From contig CM075104.1 in NCBI GenBank assembly GCA_037576195.1, positions 14,958,211-15,022,210 on the forward strand: a DNA stretch of 64,000 nucleotides, written 5' to 3'. Below, in pieces: positions 1 through 8,809 of the stretch. Positions within the stretch are counted from its first letter, which is position 1. Every line of letters starts with the position of its first letter. The DNA comes from Phytoseiulus persimilis. Lineage: Eukaryota > Arthropoda > Arachnida > Mesostigmata > Phytoseiidae. The translations under genes and the position numbers were made by a program. Under the pieces are notes generated by a model. It made no database searches. It saw only the letters and a program-made list of their open reading frames with translations, and was not told the DNA's origin.

Positions 1-118
1 CCGCTCAGACGCCCAGCTAATATCTTTCGAGTCCATATCCCAGTCATTACGATGGTGGCGATTGATTCCATTTGAAGACAGTTAGCCGCTTCCAGGTAGC
101 TCGTTCGGAACCGGAGCC

Positions 119-1510
119 ATGAGCGAATTACAAATGTTCAGCTGTGGCAACAAACGCAAGTTGCAGCTGATGTCTTTCTCCTCACTGATCGACGCATTGA
201 GAGCTGGGGGCGCTCTCACTCAGGAGAAGAGGGCCCTCCTGCAGTTAACGGTCAATTCGTTGGCGATATCCTCCGAGAGATATAAAGCCGAAATCCGTCG
301 AGCTCTAGCCAAGGCGAGAAGCTACAGCGACACCGATGAAACGGCGTGGGCTATGGAAGGCCGTCGAGATACGTTCTTGTTGCCACGGAACCCTCCACGG
401 TCAACATGGGCTGCGCCCTACGCGGCCTACACGCCGAAGATGGTTCCAGCGCTCATCAAGCTGCCCAAAGCTCCGTGCAAATCGGTGGAAACTCAAACTG
501 TCAGTCCGCCGAAGCCGATTGCGAATCCCAAATTAGTCGTTGTTAGTTCCCCTCGAACTCAAACTACACCTACCGTAGTTTATGCCAATCCTAGCGGACA
601 ACGTCAAGTGCGGATAAATTCACAGACAATCGGCAAGACGATTCCAGTGGTCGTGAATTCGAAGGGTCAGGCGAAGCTCATAACAATGCCCCCAGGCGTG
701 AAACCGACGGTCACATCGATGGCTCCGGTGAATGCTCAGAAAACATCGCAGCATCTCGTCGTCAGTTCGGCGAATCAGCACAGCAAACAAATCGTTATCA
801 CGACACCCAATAATATTGTACATAAAATCAGTTCTCACGGAGCTACCCAGACCCTCCAGGTTCGACCGACTACCGGAACGGCTGTCGTCACCAAATTGCT
901 CAACCCAAATCGAACCGGGGAGCTGAAAGTTATTCAAAGACCTCGAGTGGCTCAAATAAGGGCGATAGGCACACCAGTAGCGACTCTAACTCCGGTTGGC
1001 GTACGGCTTACTGCCACGCAAGCCAACGGAAGATCACCTCATTCATCTAGCACCAGTTCAGACGGCGGTCCGCCACCCACTAAAATCATGAAAGCTGCTA
1101 CCCAATGGAACTACGATGATCATTCGGTGATGGCGAAGCCACCAGTGGTTGCTCCTGCGTCGTCCCAGGAAGCGGTCGATGTCGGTGAAGAACCCTCGGA
1201 ACGAAAATCCTCCAATAATCTAGTTCCCACCAGCAGCACGTCGTCCTTACAAAACCCTCAAACTAAGACGGTTCAAATAGTTCAAATGTCGACGAGTGCT
1301 CAAAATTCTCACGCGGTATCATCTCGTCACGTGACAAGACCGGTCCGAATGGTGACGCCGACACCGATCATTCAGAGGGCAAAAGACTCAACTAGAACCG
1401 TAAATGTGGCGTCGAACGTTGTAGTACAGAGTCTACCGTATCAAAACTATCAAGGTTCTATCTATAAAATGGTGCCCGAGGACGTCATTTTGGAAGAAGA
1501 GGTCGTTTGA
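119..1510 (+). CDS. EMSY: EMSY homologue (ENT-domain nuclear protein)
   Basis: Predicted 463-residue protein. Residues about 10-83 match the ENT domain of EMSY: a helical block with SLIDALRAGGALTQEKRALL, then AISSERYKAEIRRAL, ending at the conserved MEGRR. The rest is low-complexity Ser/Thr/Pro/Val/Gln-rich sequence, as in EMSY outside the ENT domain, and the C terminus is acidic (DVILEEEVV). In vertebrates EMSY binds BRCA2 and chromatin repressor complexes; a nuclear regulatory role here is inferred from family. The frame is uninterrupted, much shorter than vertebrate EMSY (over 1,300 residues). The ATG at 119 has a good context (gccATGAGC). However, the first ENT helix is shorter than usual and an AG dinucleotide lies at about 144-145, so an upstream exon could supply an alternative N terminus outside the window. 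It is tail-to-tail with COG2. Confidence 0.82.
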   Translation: MSELQMFSCGNKRKLQLMSFSSLIDALRAGGALTQEKRALLQLTVNSLAISSERYKAEIRRALAKARSYSDTDETAWAMEGRRDTFLLPRNPPRSTWAAPYAAYTPKMVPALIKLPKAPCKSVETQTVSPPKPIANPKLVVVSSPRTQTTPTVVYANPSGQRQVRINSQTIGKTIPVVVNSKGQAKLITMPPGVKPTVTSMAPVNAQKTSQHLVVSSANQHSKQIVITTPNNIVHKISSHGATQTLQVRPTTGTAVVTKLLNPNRTGELKVIQRPRVAQIRAIGTPVATLTPVGVRLTATQANGRSPHSSSTSSDGGPPPTKIMKAATQWNYDDHSVMAKPPVVAPASSQEAVDVGEEPSERKSSNNLVPTSSTSSLQNPQTKTVQIVQMSTSAQNSHAVSSRHVTRPVRMVTPTPIIQRAKDSTRTVNVASNVVVQSLPYQNYQGSIYKMVPEDVILEEEVV

Positions 1511-2806
1511 CGGCGAGACGCTTTCTAGGCCATCGTAGTAATTTACATTGTCTGCCCGACGCGATTGTAGATCAGAGAATACGAGATTGGGGCTTTCGGG
1601 GCGCACATCATACCCGAGAAACTACGATCAATGCTTCATTGGTAGCCCCAGCGTCGTTGGCTTGACGTAGCGTGATGTACAGTGTTCTTTGTCTCTTCTG
1701 TCTACCGTTGACGAAGGAATCATGGGCGTCAGGAACCTAGACAAACCAGCGATGACGTTAAAATTGAACCTGAATTATATTTATATTTGAGAATGTTTAT
1801 CTCTCCTAGCTATAGAATATTGGATTCCCATTCTTTGCGACTGTAGACGAGTATACCGTATGAAGCCACTCCGGCTTCCTTGGGCCGTCCTGTAATCAGC
1901 ACATGTTCCTGAGCACATTAGTTCGTTCATGTAAATGTACAATACAGTTAGTTGAAGGCATCGTATGCGAGACGATCGTCGTTGACCTAAAGTGATCCGT
2001 TCGAGTGAAAGTGCTGTGAGAAGCTTTCAGGAATTCTGGTGAGAGTCTCTAGATCCACCCCTGGAACAAAAAACGGATCCTTTCCAGGAGAGAAACAACC
2101 CAGTGTTGTCCCCGGAAGCTTACGCGAATTCGAGCGGAAATCTTCTTCCGCTTTTCGGACACACAACTTTGGAATACTCGTGACACGAGATCATTTTCTC
2201 AAACGCCGCCGTTCCCTCCCTCGAGTCAGACCTCACCGAGGCTTCTTGTATTATGGTACGAGTTAATAAATTGATTTAATCCTGGACACGGAGTTCGCGG
2301 TCAGTTTGACGTACATTACAATTTTTCTTCAAAGTTAGCCATTCAAGTCAATGGGATCGTCGACCATTCAGGACTCAGGAGGGTTGCCGAGAAGATGCAG
2401 GCTTCGGAAAGACGCTCCCATGCACGGGCGAGTGTGCTGTATGAAATCGCCGATTCTGCGGAACCCACCGTTTCCTAGAGAAACTTCCCGCGAACCAGGA
2501 TATGGCGTCAACGAGACATTTGCCTGTCGGCCCCCTGTTGCAATTCACTGTTCTTATATTTGCGTCGAGATTCCATGCCACGCTCGTTCTCTGACTTGAA
2601 CTTCCAGGTTCTCTGTTCTGAAGTATTTTGCATGGCGTACTGAATTATTAGTCGTTCCTCTGAGGCGGTGGATAAGGAACCACGGAGAGCTTCAGCTGCA
2701 CTGCTGGCGGCTAATAGGCACTTTTCTCCATGGATCATGACCGAGAGGAAAGGTTCACAGAGAAGAGTCGCAAAGTTACTTGAATAAATAGACGAAATAG
2801 TTCTCT
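1511..2806. other. Convergent 3' UTR / intergenic stretch between EMSY and COG2
   Basis: No conserved coding domain was seen. The interval holds the presumed EMSY 3' UTR, with a canonical AATAAA at 2265-2270, and then unique sequence up to the COG2 poly(A) signal read on the other strand. Short open frames at 2039-2266, 2351-2599 and 2508-2738 (-) show no recognisable domain and are treated as chance. Confidence 0.6.
2265..2270 (+). terminator. Candidate poly(A) signal of EMSY
   Basis: Canonical AATAAA about 755 bases after the EMSY stop, followed by T-rich sequence (ttgatttaat). It is the first canonical hexamer I see downstream on this strand. Confidence 0.5.
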
Positions 2807-2812
2807 TTTATT
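2807..2812 (-). terminator. Candidate poly(A) signal of COG2
   Basis: TTTATT on the plus strand reads AATAAA on the minus strand, about 155 bases after the COG2 stop codon. This gives a short, ordinary 3' UTR. Confidence 0.55.
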
Positions 2813-2965
2813 ATGTACAAGCCCTCAGGCTCACCAAAACTAGAAATCAATTGTCAAGACAACGTTGATGATCACATTGCATAGGCAGGTTGCATTTCAA
2901 TTCGTTACAACTGCTCACTTTCGTGAGCTCTTACCGAAATCAGCCCACTTCCCCGCGTCTCCTCA

Positions 2966-4915
2966 CTATTGTATGCCATTACCATTCGCATTCATCTGGT
3001 TCCTGGCGATATCGAACAGAACATCGTAGCTCGCGGGTTTCCCAACTCCTAGCGTATCCAAAAGCTCACCGAAACGCTCGACATCAATCATAATTTGCAA
3101 ACGAATCTTGTCATCGTCACTGATTCCTTGGGTCTCGTTAACCTTGCCTTTCTTCAAACGCCTCAACGAGTCTTCCATCTTGCGCACTGACTCCAGAACG
3201 TCTTGCGTGGTATTGAGGAACGAAACACAGATGTTCTGCGCGAAGGTAACCGACCACTCCGCCATCCAGTTGCTCGAAGAATTCCGGCAATTGAATACAG
3301 GCTCAAATAGTGCGTTGACGTAAGCGGACGGAACATTCGGTATGTCCCTGTTGGTGCGTCGATACAGCCGAGGGATGTCTGTGATCTGCCTGATGCTGGA
3401 TTGAGCGAGCTGACAGAGTATGTCGATGGCCGTGCCCGAGAGCTTCCCGGTCCGACTCGACAAAGATTCCAACGAATGCTGGAGACATTCGACGAAGAGT
3501 TTCTTCTCTTCATCGAGCAGTTGGGCCTCGCAGCATTGGCAGATAGAGTCGACGGAAATCTGTCGGCAGTCCGAAGCGGCGTGGAATAACATCATTGCGC
3601 TCCTCTCCTCCACCGGATGCGTTTGGTCGGCGAAGTGCTCGAGGAATGTGCGGTAGCGTGCAATCAGCTGTATAGTTAGCTTCAGAAACTTGCTTTTTAA
3701 GCCTTCAATGAAGACTCCATCCGACCAACAATATGCTGTTTGCTTGTATAGGTTCTCCGTGACATTCAGCATCGTGTTCTTTTTCGTGAACGGTTCGTTG
3801 CCGGCCAAGAGCGCAGTTTCGAAATTTGTCGCGATCTCTGTGTACCGCAATTGAAAATAAACCCCTATGCTCCATTTGCTCATAAAAGTTCTGTACGCGT
3901 CGCTCGTTCGGAATTGTTGGATAGATTTCTCATGTAAGTTGTTCTCGAGAGTCTCAAGGAATCGCCGAGCTTCGTTATACCTCAGGTGGAACATCGTCGC
4001 GGAAGTCAGGCTGAACAGGGTCGGGATCCGGGTCTCTGCCAGCGAAACAAAAACAGGAAACACGGAGCGGAGGATGAAATCATACTCAGGGGGCGAGCAC
4101 TTTGTTAGAAGCGCCGTGTTTGTCGTGACGAACATGATCACCTGATTGAAAAGACCATCACTGAGTACCTCTCGCAGCACTCGTTCCGTGACGATGTCTT
4201 CAAGGGCTGGTTTAACTATACGGTCCGAATAGAACGTTTCTATGAAGTTGACCCGATCCACCGAAACTGCTATTTGGAGCACGTGGTGGAGCTGATTCTC
4301 ATCATGATTCTGGAGGGCTCCCAGGAAATTCGTCTCGAGATAGGATTGCAAGCGTTCTTTGACTTTGTCGATAGCTTCAGCAGCGCGTTTCGCGAGAGCT
4401 ATTCCTCGACATCGTTCGAGGGACGCTGCCAAACTGTTGATTTGACTAGCGGTTCGCTCAACCAAGTCTGGATTCCACGGCTGATCCTCTTTGGGTAGTC
4501 GATGAACTCCACGATAAACCTCCAACGCCAAGAGAATCTGTCCTCTGAGCTGCCGATCTCTCTGACGCTGATCGAGCTTCTCCTCGGTTTCCCGCAAGAC
4601 CGCTTCGATCAGATTGCTGATATCAGTGACTTCGTCTTTCAACTTGCTCAGCGGCTGAGATATGTTCCCTATAAACTTCTCCAGACCGACTAGATTGGAC
4701 GATAAGTTAACAAAGTCGGTGTAGTGTTCATTGATGAGCTCCACAAGACATTCTTGGAGGTATCTCAGGTGCGACCGGAGGTCCTGACGCAGCTGTTCTA
4801 GGCCGACAGCTTTTCTCTTTTCGCAAACGAATTTATCCACCGAAAAGTCGGTGTTGAAGAATATTTCGCGATCAAAGCACAGCTCGTGGGAAGACTCGTC
4901 CAGGAATGATGCCAT
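2966..4915 (-). CDS. COG2: Conserved oligomeric Golgi complex subunit 2
   Basis: Predicted 649 residues in one exon. The N terminus has the COG2 signature: LCFD at 12-15, then ELINEHYTDFVNLSSNLVG at 59-77, then a long heptad-like helical stretch that matches the coiled-coil region of tethering-complex subunits. The C-terminal third (around SAYVNALFEPVFN and the final DVERFGELLDTLG block) corresponds to the C-terminal COG2 domain. COG2 is a lobe A subunit of the COG tether, which captures intra-Golgi retrograde vesicles on the cytosolic face of Golgi membranes. The length is somewhat below the human protein (about 738 residues) but both ends are present, so it looks complete. The gene is tail-to-tail with EMSY and lies downstream of DNAJA1 on the same strand. 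The absence of coding introns in a gene that is multi-exonic in vertebrates is notable. Confidence 0.9.
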   Translation of the reverse strand: MASFLDESSHELCFDREIFFNTDFSVDKFVCEKRKAVGLEQLRQDLRSHLRYLQECLVELINEHYTDFVNLSSNLVGLEKFIGNISQPLSKLKDEVTDISNLIEAVLRETEEKLDQRQRDRQLRGQILLALEVYRGVHRLPKEDQPWNPDLVERTASQINSLAASLERCRGIALAKRAAEAIDKVKERLQSYLETNFLGALQNHDENQLHHVLQIAVSVDRVNFIETFYSDRIVKPALEDIVTERVLREVLSDGLFNQVIMFVTTNTALLTKCSPPEYDFILRSVFPVFVSLAETRIPTLFSLTSATMFHLRYNEARRFLETLENNLHEKSIQQFRTSDAYRTFMSKWSIGVYFQLRYTEIATNFETALLAGNEPFTKKNTMLNVTENLYKQTAYCWSDGVFIEGLKSKFLKLTIQLIARYRTFLEHFADQTHPVEERSAMMLFHAASDCRQISVDSICQCCEAQLLDEEKKLFVECLQHSLESLSSRTGKLSGTAIDILCQLAQSSIRQITDIPRLYRRTNRDIPNVPSAYVNALFEPVFNCRNSSSNWMAEWSVTFAQNICVSFLNTTQDVLESVRKMEDSLRRLKKGKVNETQGISDDDKIRLQIMIDVERFGELLDTLGVGKPASYDVLFDIARNQMNANGNGIQ

Positions 4916-6171
4916 CTGGGGGAAAGTGGAGGAGATGCATTAGATAACGTTCGATCCAGAGTCATCTGTAAGATGGACCTTCTGAGGGTCCAGGAACAGA
5001 GACACTTCGAGGAACGGGAGTGATTTTTCCCTGCTGGAATATGTTTGCTGACTCTGCTGAGCTCATTGCTGAAATCGAGGCGCTCCACGGAGTTTGCAAG
5101 AAGAAGCGCACGATTGAATGTCGCAAGGATAAATAAATAAGGTTGCGCACTAACCTCGGCGTTGTCCTCTCCTATCCGATACTACACGCAGTTCCGGTGT
5201 CCTCTCGGGAACATGACCAAGTTTTTCCCTCGAAAGCTTCTGGAGCACACCCTGCGGGTGCGGCAGGTTTTTCACCGACTTTTCGTTGTTGACGTGTGAG
5301 CTCAGTCGCGTTAAGCCAAAACATTCGAAAATCGTGGGCGCTTCCATCATTGATGATTCTGCTGGCCTAGCACGCTGCGACGTCAGCGCGGTTTTTTTGA
5401 ATGACTCTTGCGAGAACTCTCGTTCCCTCAAGGAAACTCTCTCACTCGCCAGCTCAACAACAACTTCTTATAATCTTCTATATAAGAGTTCTTCGGCCGA
5501 CGCTTCACTGTTCGCCGAGTGCCTGACGAGTCCGAGCAGAGGCTGATTGTGCGCGGTTCTGAGAAATACAGAACCACTCGAGGGTTTTTCATGGAGAGAT
5601 GGGCAGGAATCGAAGTTCCCAGTTGTGACACTGTTTCCTTCCTATTCACGACGTTCATGAACCGATGGCACAGCTAAGCGGGTGGTACTACATGGGGAAC
5701 ATGTGGCGATGTGAACGACTTCCCCAAATGAGAGAATATTTACACACTCGTTCAGCTTGCTCGATACGCCCGTTTGAGGACGTGCACTCGATTGCTTCAA
5801 GTCGAGGTCATTGGAGATGAGACAAGTATTTTCAAATTCAGTTGCGACCAGGATTTATTCATTCATTCAACTATTTCAGTCGACAGATACAATATTCGCC
5901 TGGAACGAATTCGCATCAACCTACTAACTCGCCTGCAATCCTAATAAGCAATCACAACGCCGAAACGAAGAGGTATCGAAGAATTTACGGGATTGCACAG
6001 TGCACAGAAACTACTGTTGGGAAGGGTGGTTTGTACAATAGTGAAGCCTATGTGAGATTTGTCGGCGTGGTATTTCTCGTGAATTTCCCCTTCGCAGTGA
6101 GTGAGGTACCTAAGACCATCGTTTTGAACGCAAACGTCATACTCGTGATTGGTATAGGCCGATATAAATAG
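4916..6171. other. COG2 upstream region / DNAJA1 downstream region
   Basis: About 1.25 kb without a recognisable gene. It should contain the COG2 promoter and 5' UTR (its 4916 end) and, near 6.17 kb, the end of the DNAJA1 transcript. A second minus-strand AATAAA (TTTATT at 5854-5859) could serve as a distal DNAJA1 poly(A) signal. Short open frames on both strands have no domain signature. Confidence 0.5.
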
Positions 6172-6177
6172 TTTATT
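6172..6177 (-). terminator. Candidate proximal poly(A) signal of DNAJA1
   Basis: TTTATT on the plus strand (AATAAA on the minus strand), about 165 bases beyond the DNAJA1 stop. A second copy at 5854-5859 would allow alternative polyadenylation. Confidence 0.5.
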
Positions 6178-6339
6178 TACACAGATGATGGACATCTCCC
6201 AGCGGAGCGCTGTCCTCAACTGAGTTGCATCATCTTGGTGTCCTTCGTTCTGTCCTGCCTCCCGTCTGCTCCGCTTTCATTCAAATTCCTAAACATCATC
6301 ATCTTGGTACTCCAAACAACTTTCGGTTTCGGGAGCCGT

Positions 6340-8163
6340 CTAGCTTGTTTGGCAACTCACTCCTTGCCCGTGGCCGTCACCTCCCATGTAGTGTCTTTCG
6401 CCATCTTCATCTTCCTCATAGCGCATCTGTCTACGTTGTTCGCTTTCCAAGTCGAGGTCCTCCATGATGACCTCTTCAGCGTCTTCGGTGATCATGACTT
6501 CTTCCCGCTTCGGCAAAAGGTGCTCGAGTTTGCCAGCTACAGCAGGATCGACCTTGTCGGGGAACTTGACCACGAATTGAACGATAAGCTTTCCCTTCTC
6601 GAAAGGATTCTTGTACATGGGCATACCCTCGTTCAGGATGCATTTGATGTCTCCGTGTTTTACTACGTCACCCGGCATCTGTGTGATCACAAGAGTTCGG
6701 CCGTCGAGAGTCCTAATCGGTCGTTGGAAGCCACAAAGTGCCTCAGTGAGACTGATCTCCATCTTCATGGTCAGGTTGAGACCTTTTCGCGTAAAGTACT
6801 CATGCTCCTTCTCATCGATAACGAAAATGATGTCTCCAGGCTCGATTCCGGGCTCTTGATCGCCCTCGCCCAGAAATGGGATTTTTTGACCAACGTCCAT
6901 GCCTTTATCGATGTGAACCTCCAGAACTTTCCGCTCCTGAACGGTTTTCTGACCGTTGCAAGTTTTGCAGCGGTCTTCGGGGGAGCAACTCTCTCCCTGA
7001 CCCTGGCAATCGTCGCAAACGCTCTGACTCTGCTGGATCATTCCAGGACCGATTTGAACGACGCGCGTAACGGCTCCACGACCTTTGCAGCGGCGACAGG
7101 TTGAGACGTTTTTTCCGCCCTTGCCATCGCAGGTTTGACAAAGGACGCGTTTCTTCAAAGCCATCTTCCGCACCGAGCCATTGTACAATTCTTCGAGCGA
7201 CACACTGACTGCGTGAACCTTGTCACGACCTCGGTTGGCACGTCGGCGGCCTCCGCCACCTCCACCGAAGAACATCTCGAAGATGTCGAACGGGTTATGG
7301 AAGCCTCCGCCTCCGGCGCCACCCTCTTTGAGAGCTTGCTCACCGCCTTGGTCATAGATCTTCCGTTTCTCAGGATCGCTGAGTGTTTCATAGGCCGCGG
7401 CGATGAGTTTGAACTTTTCGCCTTCATTGGGATTCTTATCAGGATGATATTTCAGAGCGAGTTTCCTGGAAAGCGAAAAGCTTGACGTCAGAGCTGGGAA
7501 GTTTTTTTGTCAAAGGGTGACGTATGTGACAGTCGGGACTCGCCCGATCTGCCGCGTTCCATGCCCATCCTTGTTGTGATAGTATATTTGAAGCCATGAT
7601 GCGCGTAATAGCTAGAAACAGTGAATGCCTTGCAGTGAGTATCGGAACGGAGTCCTTATGGAACTCTCGCCGCGCTTCTAGAACATACGCGCACCCATGG
7701 GCTCCAGAAGCGGCATCACCGTGCTGCATCGGTCATCTTGCAGAAAATTCCTCAAGGCCGGAAATTCGCGCACAGATTTCCCGAATCACCGAGACGGTTT
7801 CCTGATATAATCAGATCCAAGTCTCAGGAGCCCTCACCTGCATCACCTGCATGAACGCCTCAGTCTGTCTGTCCCTACTAACAGAGGCTTTTTGATACGT
7901 TACGAGAGTAACTCCGTTCCCAAAATCACGGAAGGATCACACTCAGTGTATCACCGCAATGAATGACACGAAATCGCTTTAGAAGCATTCGACGATAAGT
8001 TCGGGCGGCGTTCGATGCCCAAAGCAAAATCAGTCAAGCTCAGAGGGGTTGCACTAATTCTTTTGATAGAAGAAATAGCTTACTTGTACGCTCGCTTAAG
8101 CTCGTCATTGGTCACGTTAGGTTTCACCCCGAGGATGTCGTAGAACTTCGTTTCCTTGACCAT
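6340..8163 (-). CDS. DNAJA1: DnaJ homologue subfamily A member 1 (type I Hsp40), two coding exons
   Basis: Exon 1 spans 8084-8163 and exon 2 spans 6340-7465. They are joined at a GTAAGC donor and a TTTCCAG acceptor that split one Lys codon and give 401 residues (human DNAJA1 has 397). Order of parts: J domain (1-70) with the HPD triad at 34-36; a Gly/Phe-rich linker (about 74-100); four zinc-finger CxxCxGxG-type repeats with Cys pairs at 136/139, 150/153, 177/180 and 193/196; two C-terminal substrate-binding beta domains; and a terminal CaaX box CQTS, identical to that of vertebrate DNAJA1 and predicting farnesylation. It is a cytosolic co-chaperone that stimulates Hsp70 ATPase and delivers clients. 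The fourth zinc repeat ends GQK rather than GxG, which is common in this subfamily. A heat-shock element lies about 90 bases upstream of the start codon. The gene is head-to-head with MUS81. Confidence 0.95.
7466..8083 (-). other. DNAJA1 intron 1
   Basis: A 618-base intron interrupting the J domain just before its KLALKYHPD helix and loop, with GTAAGC donor and TTTCCAG acceptor on the minus strand. I see no nested gene; a search by eye for C/D snoRNA boxes gave nothing convincing. Confidence 0.85.
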
Positions 8164-8253
8164 GGTGCGACTGTCCGGCGCTGGAGACGAACGAGAAATG
8201 AATGGACGTCGGAACAGACGAGAGGGCCACCACGCTGCAGAGCTGCTGCAATG

Positions 8254-8280
8254 GAAGGTTCGAGAACGCCTCGAACTTTC
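8254..8280. promoter_or_regulatory. Heat-shock element upstream of DNAJA1
   Basis: GAAGGTTCGAGAA at 8254-8266 is a perfect three-unit HSF site of the form GAAnnTTCnnGAA. It is followed at 8273-8280 by GAACTTTC, another perfect GAAnnTTC pair, out of the 5-base phase by one base. HSF trimers bind alternating nGAAn units. The site is about 90 bases upstream of the DNAJA1 start codon, as expected for a stress-inducible Hsp40. Confidence 0.65.
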
Positions 8281-8351
8281 CACTTAAACGACGGAGGGCT
8301 CCGATACCACATTCGCTCAATATGTCCCGAACCGGTATTGTTCAACTTGGA

Positions 8352-8359
8352 GAAAGTTC
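8352..8359. promoter_or_regulatory. Second HSF half-site pair upstream of DNAJA1
   Basis: GAAAGTTC is a perfect GAAnnTTC inverted pair about 70 bases further upstream than the main element. Two units alone are a weak site, but the proximity suggests a cooperative cluster. Confidence 0.4.
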
Positions 8360-8809
8360 CTCTGACCCGACGCAATCTGAATCCATCATGACATCCTGTT
8401 ATCAGGAAATTTTCCGACAGTTTGAGTCTCGATCGCCTCAAGATATCTCGAGAGACTTTAAATGACGGAACCTTGTTTATCCTACGATTTCGAGCGAAGC
8501 GCGCGCTGGCTTTTCGGATAGTTCAACCGGAACGCCTGAAATGTTGCCCACGCTCTGTTTTCGCATTCACAATAGGCCGATAACATTCACCAGCGCGCCC
8601 GGAAATCATAAGGGACTTGCGACGAGTATGACTCCGTCGAGTTGACCGTGTCCATTCGTGGAAAGACGTCGGTGGAGAAGCAGTCGGTCGCGAGCTCTCT
8701 GACGGCTTGAAATGATTCGGAGACAGAAGAAGTGACGAAACTTCATGTCGAGGGACTCAGGGATCGGAAAAGCTGGTGCAGATAATCCGGCGCCGCAGTG
8801 AAAACCAGG

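Larger units (their letters stand above)
8164..8809. promoter_or_regulatory. Divergent promoter region of DNAJA1 and MUS81
   Basis: The start codons of DNAJA1 (-) and MUS81 (+) lie 646 bases apart, head-to-head, so both promoters must lie within this interval unless distant noncoding exons exist. The DNAJA1-proximal half carries heat-shock-type GAA/TTC motifs. I found no clear TATA box for either gene. Confidence 0.6.

Noticed and set aside
6235-7104. A 289-residue plus-strand frame
   Set aside because: It lies opposite DNAJA1 exon 2 and is the antisense shadow of that exon.
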